Shown piece by piece: positions 1 through 10,657 of a stretch of DNA of 64,000 nucleotides. Below the pieces are notes generated by a model. The model was not told where the DNA came from. It was given only the letters and a program-made list of their open reading frames with translations, and searched no databases. Where the stretch lies: assembly GCF_036785885.1 (NCBI RefSeq), contig NC_092330.1, forward strand, positions 3,320,525 to 3,384,524. Reading direction: 5' to 3'. The stretch comes from Coffea arabica (taxonomy: Eukaryota > Streptophyta > Magnoliopsida > Gentianales > Rubiaceae). The position numbers and the translations under genes are program-made. Every line of letters starts with the position of its first letter. Positions within the stretch are counted from its first letter, which is position 1.

Positions 1-1088
1 TCTTTTTCAAATCAGGAACATGTCTAACATTAGTGAGTGTCCTCACAATACCATCATGCATTTTAATTCGAATTGTACCCTTACCAACAACATTGCAAGC
101 GGCATTATTGCCCATCAAAACAATTCCACCATTATAGGATTCATAAGTAGAAAATAAATCCCTATTGGGACACATGTGATAAGAGCACCCCGAATCTAAA
201 ATCCATTCATTTTTAGACCTTGTTCTGTCATCAGTCACAAAGAAAATACTTCCTTCATTTTCATCAGCTGCAACACCACTTTCGGCAGTCTCAAAATTTT
301 TCTCACCAGGTTTCCCCTTTTGTTTCAATTTAATTTTCAATTTGAAACAATCTGCCTTAATGTGCCTCATTTTATGACAATAATTGCACTCCATATTTTT
401 ATGTCTAGATTTAGATCTACTTTGATCAAATTCTCTTCTCTCAATTCTGCCCCTAACAACCAGACCTTCTGCATGGCCTCCACTAAATTCCCCATTAATA
501 TCCCTGTCTATCTGCTCCTTAGATTTTAATGCATATTTAATTTTTCGATACGAAATTGTTTCTTTTCCATAAATCGTAGTATCGCGAAAATGTTTAAAAG
601 ATTGGGGAAGGGAACACAAAAGTAACAAGGCCTGATCATCATCATCAATTTTTGAATCTATATTTCCCAAATCCATAATAATGGAATCAAATTTATCAAG
701 ATGTGAGAGTATAGATGTACCTTCAGTCATGCGAAGCATATACAAACTTTGCTTTAAATAAAGCCGATTCTGAACTGTCTTCTTCATGTACAAGATCTTA
801 AGTTTGTCCCACATGGCCTTTGCCGAAATCTCAGTGGCTACCTCCCGCAAAACCTCGTCAGAGAGATTTAGGATAATACTGGACCTTGCCTTCTTATCCA
901 TCTCAGCAAAATTTGCATATGTCACACCCTCTGGCTTTTTCTCAATTCCGTGTATCGCTAGATCAACTCCGTTTTGAATCAAAATGGCCTCCATCTTGAG
1001 TTGCCACATCCCGAAATTGACATTCCTGTCGAATTTCTCGATGACAGTCTTTGTTATTGTTATTGTTGCCACAAAATCCAAAGCTTCC
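1..1088 (-). CDS. Copia retrotransposon gag-protease, partial (runs off left edge)
   Basis: This is the N-terminal half of a Ty1/Copia polyprotein, which packages element RNA and cleaves itself. Reading the minus strand from about 1088 gives a gag of the UBN2 type, with [15 protein letters not shown] near its start. A CCHC zinc knuckle ([14 protein letters not shown]) lies at about 350-392, and a protease motif ([11 protein letters not shown]) lies near 175-215. I saw no stop codon in this frame, but the usual gag ATG is not obvious just after the primer-binding site; the first in-frame ATG is in the GMW motif. Integrase, RT and RNase H should lie left of the window. The adjacent LTR and PBS fix the orientation. 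It is different from the other two Copia elements in this window. Confidence 0.88.
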
Positions 1089-1094
1089 GAAGAA

Positions 1095-1106
1095 GTTTTG
1101 ATACCA
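1095..1106 (-). promoter_or_regulatory. Primer-binding site of the left-edge Copia element
   Basis: The minus strand reads TGGTATCAAAAC three bases inside the LTR end. This is close to the plant Copia primer site complementary to initiator tRNA-Met (TGGTATCAGAGC). It shows that the LTR to its right is the 5' LTR. Confidence 0.75.
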
Positions 1107-1109
1107 GTT

Positions 1110-1514
1110 TGTTAGGTCTGGCCCCAAGAAATTGACAAAAGGATTTGTAGCAACCCCCAAAGACAAATAACAAAACAGAAATAAGTAAAACAAGAACCCA
1201 AGAATTTACGTGGTTCGGTCAAATTGACCTACGTCCACAGGCGAAGGAGGAACAATATTTTACTATGAAGAAGAGAGTACAAAAGATGCCTTAAGAAAGT
1301 GTTCCTAGGCTCAAAACACGTAATACTAAAACACAAGAGAGCCTAAAAGTATTTAACTAAACAAAAGGCTTAATGACCCAAAGGTCCAAATAGCCCACTA
1401 ATGCTCTCTTGGTCTTGGTGCACTTAACCCCATCACAGGCCCACTATATTTATAGGCAACCAAGGGAAAGGTTCCCTTATACAAAAGCCGATGTGGGACA
1501 ACGCCACACTAACA
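1110..1514 (-). mobile_element. 5' LTR of the left-edge Copia element (405 bp)
   Basis: The LTR is bounded by TGTTAG and CTAACA, that is, TG...CA on the minus strand. Its outer end reads TGTTAGTGTGGCGTTGTCC on the minus strand, a start often seen in plant Copia LTRs. A TATA-like box (TATAAATA on the minus strand) lies at about 1446-1455 and could drive transcription of the element. The partner LTR is outside the window, so the target-site duplication cannot be checked. Confidence 0.8.
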
Positions 1515-2204
1515 ATACCAAAATCCTTGAAAGCAACCTGAACAGCACATTCCTTGCCTCATCGCTGGTAAGAATTTTGGGATCAAAGAAGCTTTTACAT
1601 GAATCCAGCTCCTTAGCTCGTTCTTGAAAGTTTTTAAATGTCTACTCTATCTCGACATTGGCAATAACAAGACGAAGCTTTTCAAAATCAAATTTACTAA
1701 TATAGTACAACTTCAACATGTCTTTCAAACCTGTAACATAAATGAGAACGTCACAAATCTAACGTATTGGTAGGATAGAACAGTAGGAGTAGAAAGAATC
1801 AAGAGTTGAAGCATTTCATATCCTTCTGCTTCAACATCAAAGCAAGACCTTGAGAGTCATTTTGGGCCCCAACTAGTCTGGAATCGAGCCAGGTCGGACC
1901 CAAAACGGGTAGCAAGCTCTCTTCTCTCCATCCACAATAGTCAAAATCCAAAATCTTGCTTAGGGAATTGAGCCCTTAAACTATTTTAATTGTTTGCTTT
2001 TGATCCCTCATTTATTTCAAGTCTTAGATTAGCCCCACAATGTCAAAGAAGTGTCACACTTTGATCCTTCAATCCATTTTCAACCTGAATTTATCAAATT
2101 TTGCCCCTTAAATCCATCAGCTTTAATGGTAGAGATGGACCGAAGGATAAAAAATTGACGTTCTTTATTTTGACATAAGAGGTCGTGGTCAATTTTGACA
2201 AGTT
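1515..2204. other. Intergenic DNA, with a possible decayed exon at 1515-1735 (minus)
   Basis: I recognise no gene here. On the minus strand, 1735-1515 reads as about 70 codons with one in-frame TAG, including the string LRLVIANVEIE and the string DEARNVLFRLLSRI. An AG acceptor-like sequence (GTTACAG) stands just before it. The stretch is cut by the Copia LTR at 1514. It could be a fragment of an NLR N-terminal region, because NLR pieces sit in the same position relative to EXO70 near 62,000, but I cannot show this. The rest of the stretch holds nothing I can name. Confidence 0.25.
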
Positions 2205-2513
2205 TACACCTCTGCTTCCTCTTAAGCCTATGTAATCAGGTATCTAAATCAACACATGAATCCCAGAAGTTGCGATTATTAAAGTATGGATTAATCTTTT
2301 TTATATTGACAACGTACATACGATCAATTTTGGATAAATAACAACTATACAAAATTTGAATTTGAAATTCAACTTTTGTACATGTATTATTGATCAAATG
2401 GTGATAGTGTATATATTTAGTGTACATAAGATTTATTCAGTATATATTTCCTGAATGTTTTGTGGTTTATATTATCTCCTTAATTTCCTCTTTTCTTCCT
2501 AGAACCCTTTGCT

Positions 2514-2529
2514 CTCTCTCTCTCTCTCT
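2514..2529. repeat. (CT)n microsatellite
   Basis: A short run of CT dinucleotides is followed by AAAGAGC. The equivalent stretch in block B (about 16764-16790) is CT-rich but interrupted. Confidence 0.8.
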
Positions 2530-3110
2530 ACAAAGAGCAATTGGATATTGATAGAGTGGGGGTTAAGCTTTTATGAGATTAATTGACAAAAGGACCATCA
2601 AGTTCCATTATACTGTAAACTTTTCCAAACAAATAGTTGAAAGTCGATAAAGTGTCGGTTAAGCTTTCATGAGATTGATCAACCGTAGGACCCTCAAGTT
2701 TCATTTTGTTGGATCAAGAGCTTGTACAATTGTTAGACGTAATTGTACCCTCCAATGTATACTGAAATAGCAAAAGTGGATGTCAACATAATTTTTTAAT
2801 GTAAATCTTAATAAGTGAATAAATTTGTTGTGTTTTTAGATATGTTAATCTCTATATTTATTATTTTAGTGATTTATTATGCTGGAAGCTACATTGTGCA
2901 GTACAATTGTCACTGACAATTAAAGAGGCCCTTAACCCCATTTCATTTCAAAATGTTTCAATCGAATGGACCAACATGGGTCTATTCCAATGTGAAATGT
3001 GAAGTGTGAACTCGAGACTTGAGAGTTGGGTTACCAGACACGGTGAGGTTTGACTACTACATGGGCATTACATTGAGTTTCATGTTAAGAAGAAAAGTGC
3101 TGAAATTGCC

Positions 3111-3143
3111 AAAAAAAAAAAAGACACACACACACACACACAC
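3111..3143. repeat. Poly-A tract plus (CA)n microsatellite
   Basis: An A-run is followed by about nine CA repeats. The short reading frames that cross it on both strands are produced by the repeat and are not genes. Confidence 0.85.
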
Positions 3144-3789
3144 ATTGGGTTGCACTACATTGTGTTTCATGTTAAAAAAAATGGAAAATGAACTGGGATG
3201 GTTGCTAGTTGAACTGTCTCGGAATGGTTTTGTGCATTTGAACAGAATGTAAGAAATTTTTTTGATTGCATTTTTCAAAAAGTTTTTGGGGAAAAATTAA
3301 TATAATATATTTAGAATGTGATATATGTGATGTAAAAAATTGATTGGGAAATATGTAAATAGAATATTGCTGCAAAACAAGAATTTTTTTTCAACAATTA
3401 GCAATACAAACAGGGTCTAAGTCTTCTATTTAATTAGGTAAATCAATTTGAATGTAGTGTAACAAAGAATAGTTTTTGTGAACTCCGAACATGATGTTAG
3501 AAAATGATGTACACCACATGATATGGGCTTTACATTTTTCTTTATTGAATCATGGCTTTTAACCTTGAGGAATGGTAATACAACAAATTTGGCCTTAGGC
3601 CACCAAAAACATTATAGCCAAAGAGTCAAAAATCATTGTCTTTAATAATTAACTGCAAAAATTCTTGAACTTCTTGTTCTTTTCAAGTTAAGGCTACACT
3701 TAAAGTTTTGAGGGCTGTTGGTGCTAAAGTGGAATGGTATACGCGTTTCTACTTTATACATTAGTTGCTTTGCTAAAAACGGCTTACAA

Positions 3790-5130
3790 CTAGAGATAGA
3801 CTCAGAAGATGGGTTGCATTAATGGAACTACTGATTGTATTCTGTGCAATGCTGTTGAGAAAACTATGGATCATTTGTTTTTCAAATGTCCCTTTGACTG
3901 TTATTGTATGGCAGAAAGTTCAAGCATTATGTTAAGAGTAATGTTTTAAAACCTAGCCCAGACCAGCTGGTCAAACCGGCCTTCTTTCCGGTCTAGATTT
4001 GCTTAAAAAACCAGTTAGTATCAATTTACATTTAAATCAGTTAAACCGTCTAGTTCAACCATTGAACCGTTGACCCAAAACAGTTTTATGAGAACTGACC
4101 GGTTCAATATCCAACCTTAATTAAGCTAACAATTTTGTATTTGGTCAACTAATCTCATTAATGACATTCCAAATTTAATATTTTAACAATTACCCATGCA
4201 TAATTATCTCTAATTAATTAGACAATAATAATTATTGCCTTATTCTAATCATTTCTTCCTCCCCTCCATAATTATATATTAACTCTTGTTTAACATTTAT
4301 AACATATAATTAACTATATTAGTTTTTTTTAAATCTTGAATGCATTTCATTTATTTGTTAATGCCTTTTAAGTGTTTCAATTTTTATCATATAACCTAGT
4401 ACTCATATAATTTGGGAAAATTAAAAATATATGAAATAATACTATTAAAATCCATTAACTTATAAAAGCTATTTTTGAGTCTCAAACAAATAATGCTACT
4501 TAGATAAATAGAATAAGAATTGAAGTGATTACATTTAACAATATGACTTAATTTTCTACAAATAATTGTTTGTTTTTTAGATATTTAATATTTATTAATA
4601 ATATTTACGACATATTTATGATATCACAGGTTAATAACAGTCAGTCCAACGGTTGAATTAGTGACCCTTGATCCATTCACTTTTCTAGATCAATAAACAG
4701 TTTGGGTTTTAGAACCTTGGTCAAGAGGATAGGAGTGCTAACCCATGGTCTATTGAGCTCAGATGGATATGTCAGCGCTGGAATTCCAAGTGGTTCGTTG
4801 ACAGGTTCAAAAGGTTGGTTTTAGCTATTACAGTCCATCAGGTTTGGAAGGCTAGAGACGAGGCTATTTTCACGAATGTTCCCACTAATACTAATGGAAT
4901 CCTTGCAACTATTGTTGATTCTGTTAGGCTTGCTGGAGCCTCTGGTGAATTGGGATTTGGCTGTTGAGTAGGGTATAGCACAAAGATGTTTTGAGAATAG
5001 ACGAATAACTTTTATAAATAGTATACATACCTTACAAAGTACCTGATGTAACTGAGTAATCATGCTCCTTGTACAAGCTTACTGTTCTATCAATGGAAAG
5101 TTTATCGTTTGCCCAAAAAATAATAATAAT
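3790..5130 (+). pseudogene. LINE (non-LTR retrotransposon) 3' remnant, copy A
   Basis: This is the C-terminal part of a plant LINE ORF2, which normally supplies reverse transcriptase for target-primed insertion. At about 3808-3905 the plus strand reads as a zf-RVT zinc-binding domain (CILCN...MDHLFFKCPF). After an inserted MITE, 4728-4960 continues in the typical C-terminal style (RWICQRWNSKWFVDRF, VWKARDEAIF). A 3' untranslated part follows and ends near 5130 in an A-rich tail after TTGCCC. Frames are broken and the RT and endonuclease regions are absent. The same remnant recurs in block B at 17360-17675 and 23544-23670. Confidence 0.72.
3939..4719. mobile_element. hAT-like MITE (about 781 bp) inside the LINE remnant
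   Basis: The insertion is flanked by the imperfect 8-bp repeat GTTAAGAG / GTCAAGAG (3931-3938 and 4720-4727). Block B reads straight through this point (GTCAAGAGTATAGG near 17378), which is an empty site. The ends are loosely inverted (TGTTTTAAAACC at left, GGTTTTAGAACC at right), and the ends are rich in ACCGG/CCGGT-type motifs common in plant hAT MITEs. There is no coding capacity. Confidence 0.7.
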
Positions 5131-5730
5131 TTATCGTTGCCAAAACTGTTGCTAAATCCATGTTGCAAAAGGTATTAGGTGATGGTATCTTAGAATCATA
5201 GTTAATAGTCTTACTATTTCCATTCATTGTCCAAAAGTTTACCTTTTGCGATGAAATTGTATGTTGGTAAAAATACTTATTTTTCATAGCAAATAATGCA
5301 TTTTTGTAGCAAAAAATTTTAGATTTTGCCTTCAAGTCCATTGATTTTCCAACAAAAGTCTTATTTTTAACTACGAACTTTTTATCGCAAATTGTTTAAT
5401 ATTGCTATGATTGTTTTTGTAGCCAACCATGACAACTTTTTGTTATGCAAACAATTGTAGTCAATTGTTCAAAATTTGCTATGTTTTTTTTTCTATGCAA
5501 ATAATCGTAGTCAATTGTATAAAGTTCACTACGTTTTTTTTTTTTGCTACGTTTATTGTGAGGTGTGGCCCGAGAGTTTTTATCAATTACTTCTGTGGAG
5601 CTTTGATAGTTCTTTGATGGAGACCTGGAGGCATGTTTAGAATTCAACCAAAAATTAGTTAGATTTTGGTCATTTTGAGGTCAAAAATGTTTTCACCGTC
5701 CGACTCTGCCCTAACTCATCGGAGTCATAC
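5131..5730. repeat. AT-rich repeat module shared by blocks A and B
   Basis: The stretch contains many copies of motifs such as TTGCTACAAAAA and GCAAATAATTGTAGTC on either strand, which could form imperfect hairpins. It matches 23670-24200 in block B. It resembles the interior of small CACTA or other MITE-like elements, but no clean terminal repeats are visible. No gene is supported; the small reading frames are not conserved between the two copies. Confidence 0.45.
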
Positions 5731-5735
5731 CACAC

Positions 5736-7593
5736 TGTTAGGATCTAAGTGCGGAATAAACAACTATTAAGATATCAAGTACACAACAATTTAATGACAA
5801 ACAAATCACAAGCATGAAAGATAAACGATATACAATATTTAATGTGATTCGATTCCACCATTGAGCCTACGTCCACGGAGAGAAAGCCGTTCTTTATTAT
5901 GAGAGGAAAATTCAATACAAGAATACAACTTGAATCCAATCCCAACCCTTGTATACTATCTCTTATCTTTCAAAAACCCTCTCTCACACCCCATGTATAA
6001 GATTACATGTCGCCTTTTGTGTGCTCTTGTGTGTCTCTTGTGTAGTATGACAATCTACCTATTTATAGATGACATTATTTGACCAAAACCCAAATAATAA
6101 TAAGAAACCAATTCTAGTTTCTAAACTTCACAGAATAGGAAACAATTTCTAATCCTAAACAAAATAGAAAATTCTCTGACTATTTCTTCAAGTAACTAAA
6201 ATCAATTAAGAACCTAGTTACTTCCACACAAAACAAGAAACCTATCTAAAAGAAATTAAACCAATTTCCGAACAAATTTTCACCTTGGCGAAAATTTCTT
6301 TTAACAACCATTTTCCTTCAACTACTAAATAATATAGTATCGAACTATACACTCGAATCAATACAGTCCTGACACCAAATTGATTCAATCGGCAAATGAA
6401 TATATATAGTTACCCCGAATCCAACCTCCAGTTGACTCGTGAGAAAGTGTCTCAATTCGCCATCTCTTTTTGTAGGATTTCTTCTCATCACCACTTGTAA
6501 TTTAGGATCCTCTTCTGTGAGCTCTAACCCTAACCATTGAGGCAACCACATGGTAAAATCACCATATTTCTTCCCATCCTTAGGACTGTCTCGCCACGTG
6601 TGGTTTCCAAGACTACACCTAAAACGAAAAACTCGTAACTGTCAGAGTTTACTGGCACATGAAAATTAGATCTCTTTGTTTCTTTGGGACACGTGCCACA
6701 TCACCCAAGAACATAACTAAAATCTAAAATTTATCGAGATGAAGTATCAACCATTGGAGGTGTGAGAAAATCTCCACCAATTCACGTCCAAAATCAACAT
6801 TGGATTCCACATTTTTCTTGACCCTTGAATCACCTGCTTAGATTCACCGTCAAGTATCTCCATGCTTTTAGACTTCCCATCCTTCACCATCAATGTTTTT
6901 TATCAAACCATTGAAACAAGGATACCACCCATTAAATTGTTCAATTAGTAACAACCACCAATCCACTTGATTTCAATAGTCAACCATGATCCAACCACTA
7001 ACCTTGCTCTATTGTCCGTGAGCAATCCAGTCTCGCAACTGAGCTCGGATACCACTTGTTAGGATCCAAACGTGGAATAAACAACTATTGAGATATCAAG
7101 TGCACAACAATTTAATGACAAACAAGCCACAAGTATGAAAAATAAACAGCACACAATATTTAACGTGATTCAATTCCACCATTGAGTCTACGTCCACGTA
7201 GAGAAACCCATTCTTTATTATGAGAAGAAAACTCTATACAAGAATACAGTTTGAACCCAAGCCCAACCATTGTACACTATCTCTCATCTCCCAAGAACCC
7301 TCTCTCACACCCCATGTATAAGACTACATATCGCCTCTTGTGTGCCCTTGTGTGTCTCTTGTATAGTATGTCAACCCACCTATTTATAGATGACATTATT
7401 TGGCCAAAACCCAGATAACAATAGGAAATCAATTCTAGTTCATAAACTTACACAAAATAGGAAACAACTTCTAATCTTAAATAAAATAGAAAATTCCTTT
7501 ACTACTTCAAGTAACTAAAATCAATTAGGAAACTAATTACTTCCACACAAAGCGAAAAACCTACTTGAAAGAAATTAAGTCAATTTCCTAACA
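5736..7593 (-). mobile_element. TRIM-like non-autonomous LTR element 1 (1.86 kb)
   Basis: Two direct LTRs lie at 5736-6274 and 7057-7593 (539 and 537 bp), both starting TGTTAGGATC. They enclose only 783 bp of non-coding DNA. A CACAC target duplication flanks the element (5731-5735 and 7594-7598), and block B carries the unoccupied site (ATACCACACGATATTG near 24188). Next to the right LTR the minus strand reads TGGTATCCGAGC (7043-7054), a near match to the initiator tRNA-Met primer site, so the element points left. A TATA-like box (CTATAAATAGG on the minus strand) is present in both LTRs. No gag or pol is recognisable, so it would depend on an autonomous Copia for movement. Confidence 0.88.
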
Positions 7594-7669
7594 CACACGA
7601 TATTGCTTGGGTGTTTGTGGGGAAAGAATGAAGAAAAAACAATGTTAGATCCTGCCTGATGCTGTGTTA

Positions 7670-8888
7670 GGGCATCCACAATGAAATTCACATTCCACAT
7701 CAGCATTTCACTATCTCCTGTTTTATTATACTCTCATTTATAATGGATTATACTCCACACAGTATAACAATATGGGTCCACAATCAACTCAAACATTTAG
7801 TTTAATAATGCACAACTCATATCCCATAAAAAAATAAGCTCTCGTGCATGTTGCTTGATCTGATCATTATTCCACCCGCTATGATGTTCTCCATCCAATT
7901 TGTTGTCGTATTGGTTGAATTCATTGACCATCCGACTTAACCAATGCCAATGTGACTTCATAGCTTTATATTTTCTTGGTGGCCCAAATTGTCAATTCTC
8001 ATTAATGTAGTCGGTGACTCGTTTCTAGAAACTCTTATCATTTTGGGAGTTACCCACGATGTTGCAATTGGAAATTGTGCGCCAAGCACTTGCAAGCATC
8101 TTGTCATCATCCACACTCCATGGGACATGTTTACAATCAGGTTCTTTCACCGCCTCATTGGTGAGAGTAATGTTTTCTACCCCACATTGCATTGAATACG
8201 GTGGAAATTGAGAGTTCGACATTAATTACGTTGGTGTTGCATTTTCTTGCTAGCCGACGAAATTAAAATCCTTCCTTATCTTTGACAGAAATTTTGAACC
8301 TCCACAACCCATCCCAAGGTTATAATAGTCCAATGTGTAGTGATTTCCCATAGTCAGATTAAAATAAGTAGGTGGTGGATACATAAGAATTGGATATGAA
8401 AATTTTGGTGAATTTTAGAAATTTGATGGATGGTTGAAATTGGATAAATTTATGGGATATGCATAATTTTGCACATTTGTAGGAATAACGAGAAATTTGG
8501 GTAATTTGGAAAATTTTGGTGGTTTTGATTTTGTGAGGAGGGTGAATTTTCTATATTTGGAGCATTTAACATATTTTTAAAACTACTAAAATTCTCATCC
8601 ATAATCACAAAATATTGAAATTTTAGAAAATTGTTCAAAGAGGTTGTGGAAAATGAGTGAGAGAGTAAGAGAAATAATAGAATAGAATAGTGAGATATGA
8701 AAAAAAAAAAGGTGCCTTGTGTGTTTATATAGAGAGAACTAAAAAATAACCATTAAGATAAATGAACATTAACTTGCACCACAAAATTTTAGTCGTTATT
8801 CATGTGTAACCAAAAGGTGTAATGCTCATTACACTGCCATTGTGGCCGTGTAATGGATACCTCCCATGACACGCTATTGAAGTTGCTC
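7670..8888 (-). mobile_element. PIF/Harbinger-like element (1.22 kb) with ORF1 remnant
   Basis: The element starts GGGCATCCACAATG and ends CATTGAAGTTGCTC region-wise, giving imperfect inverted ends, with TTA duplicated on both sides (7667-7669 and 8889-8891), the standard Harbinger/Tourist target. Block B has the empty site (GTGTTAGTTGTCTG near 24265). It carries the remains of the DNA-binding ORF1 but no DDE transposase, so it is a deletion derivative. Confidence 0.85.
7890..8222 (-). pseudogene. Harbinger ORF1 (Myb/SANT-like) remnant
   Basis: Harbinger elements encode a Myb/SANT-like protein that helps the transposase bind the element ends and enter the nucleus. The minus strand from ATG at 8222 encodes 65 codons, including PWSVDDDKMLASAWRTIS and GNSQNDKSF. 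The reading then meets TAG exactly where the family has tryptophan (F-W-K-R), followed in the same frame by KRVTDYINEN and a KSHWHWLSRMVNEFNQY string. This fits the plant ORF1 Myb-like domain broken by one nonsense change. No complete protein could be made. Confidence 0.7.
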
Positions 8889-8966
8889 TTAGTTGTCTGC
8901 CATAGGTTAACAGATCCTACCATATTATATTCCCATCCATCCTTTGATTACAACTAGTTTTTCAGT

Positions 8967-8985
8967 CCTGACGCCATGCGTCAGG
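8967..8985 (-). promoter_or_regulatory. Helitron 3'-terminal hairpin
   Basis: The stem CCTGACGC/GCGTCAGG with loop CAT precedes the CTAG terminus by nine bases. In Helitrons this hairpin acts as the rolling-circle termination signal. Confidence 0.85.
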
Positions 8986-9109
8986 TAGCTGAGACTTATT
9001 ATTTTGCTGTTATGTTTGTGTGTTTTTTTTTCTTTGTTAGATATAATAGTCATGTATGTGAGTGTGTGTTTTTTCCTAATTGCACAAATAAACATGACTT
9101 TGAAATCAG

Positions 9110-9250
9110 GTTATCTTACATTCTTAATATAACATTAATCAGTAAGTAATGCCTAAAATTAGGCAGAACTAAAAGGCATGATTATTTAACATTCGTAATG
9201 TAGCATTAATCAGTAAGTAATGCCTAAAATTAGGTAGAACTAAAAGGCAT
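9110..9250. repeat. Tandem duplication of about 65 bp inside the Helitron
   Basis: The unit containing ATTAATCAGTAAGTAATGCC, AAAATTAGG and AACTAAAAGGCAT occurs twice in a row with few differences. Confidence 0.85.
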
Positions 9251-9615
9251 ATGGCTATACATGTCTCCTAATCAGGATTTCATATTGGATCCTATTCTTT
9301 TTGTTGCTATTCAGATGATTGTTTGATTGATAGATGAAAAGTGTTCAAGAATGGAAGGAGCAACAATAGTTTCTTTGGACAGGACATCATTTATTGAAAA
9401 TGAGTCTGGACTCTCAATATTGAACAACTTTAACTTGCAAGGGTGAATATACATATTTTCTTATTTTTCTTTCTTTCTTCCCTTTTTTAGGCTGTCTATC
9501 TCATTTTTTTTGGAGATTTTGATGATTTTGGTTTTGATAATTTGTATAGGAGGCAACAGTTTATGTGGTGAGTACGAGGAGCATGGAAGAAGCTCTTTGA
9601 ATTTTCACTAAGATA

Positions 9616-10110
9616 ATGGCTTACTACAAGAAAACTGACATTTCGCGACGCCAGAATTGTGCTGGAAAAAGTCAAAAAACTGCCGCAAAAACCTTTTTGC
9701 GGCACAAATGTGATGGAATTCAATTGTGTCACAAAAATAGCCGTTACAAAAGAAAACGACACAATTTTTCAATATGTCGCATGTATTTGCATCACACTTT
9801 GCGACGCCAATTTGAGTGTCACCACTCTACTTGTGGCACAAAAAATGTGTAACAAAAAATCTCCATAATGTTATTGCAACATAAAATTGTGTCGCACAAA
9901 AATCACTAATAAAGGCCAGAAATCAATCTTTTGATGGTACAATACTTATCCTGGTCAAATATACTACAATTGAATATTAGAATAAAATTAAAGTTCCACA
10001 ATACACTAGAACAAAATATCATACGCTGCTTTAGTCAAATTTTACGAACTTTATCACAAGTCATCATTTAAAAAAAAAAAAAGGATGAACTTCTTGTAAT
10101 GTAATAGTTC
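9616..10110. other. Possible CACTA-like remnant inside the Helitron
   Basis: At about 9621 the sequence TTACTACAAGAAAACTGACA resembles the CACTA-superfamily terminus CACTACAAGAAAA. It is followed by repeated TGCGACG/GTGTCGCA-type motifs to about 9895. A weak inverted counterpart (CTTCTTGTAATG) lies at 10089-10100. The terminal C is changed and no 3-bp target duplication is clear. The small ORFs here are low-complexity and not convincing genes. Confidence 0.35.
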
Positions 10111-10613
10111 ACTCCAATGATAAGATGTTTCATATCCCAAGAAGTGCTTGTCTTGGAAAACACAAATTTATCATATATCTCTCAAAAGTATCTTCACATC
10201 TCAAAATCCTGAAATAACACAAAAAATATGGTCATAACCATTGTTGAACACTAGAATTTAGAAAGGTCATCAATGAATTCACTTCCAAATTTGGGAAAGT
10301 AATCAACATCCACAACCGAATAGAACTACATTCAATAAATATTTTTCAAAATCCTCTTTTCAAGTTTAAACCTTCAGATTAAAGATATACTTTCCATCAG
10401 GAATTGTCAATAAACATATGAAAGCATAAAACAAAATGGACTTCGTTTGCCTAATCTGCTCAAAGTTGGCCCCTAGAATTTGTCCAGAAAAACTTCCTTA
10501 GTTTCTCTAACTCAACCACAATACCATTTCAGATTTAGTAAACCTAAAGAGAGGCTTATTTGCAAAAGAGACGAATCAATTAAAGAAAAGAGAAAAGATG
10601 GCTCACTTGTTAC

Positions 10614-10657
10614 CGGCACTCTCTGCTTTTCTTGCTAACTGCAGCAGCCAGTCATAG
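10614..10657 (-). other. Candidate 44-nt exon captured by the Helitron
   Basis: On the minus strand a 44-base stretch is bounded by TTTCAG before it and GTAACA after it, as an exon would be. One frame is open (YDWLLQLARKAESA). I do not recognise the protein. The stretch is short enough for this to be chance. Confidence 0.3.

Noticed and set aside
3019..3278. ORFs on both strands over 3057-3252
   Set aside because: They depend on an A-run and a (CA)n repeat and are not conserved in block B.
9616..9868. Overlapping ORFs with Cys and His residues
   Set aside because: Tandem GTGTCGCA-type motifs produce the apparent Cys/His pattern. There is no recognisable zinc finger.
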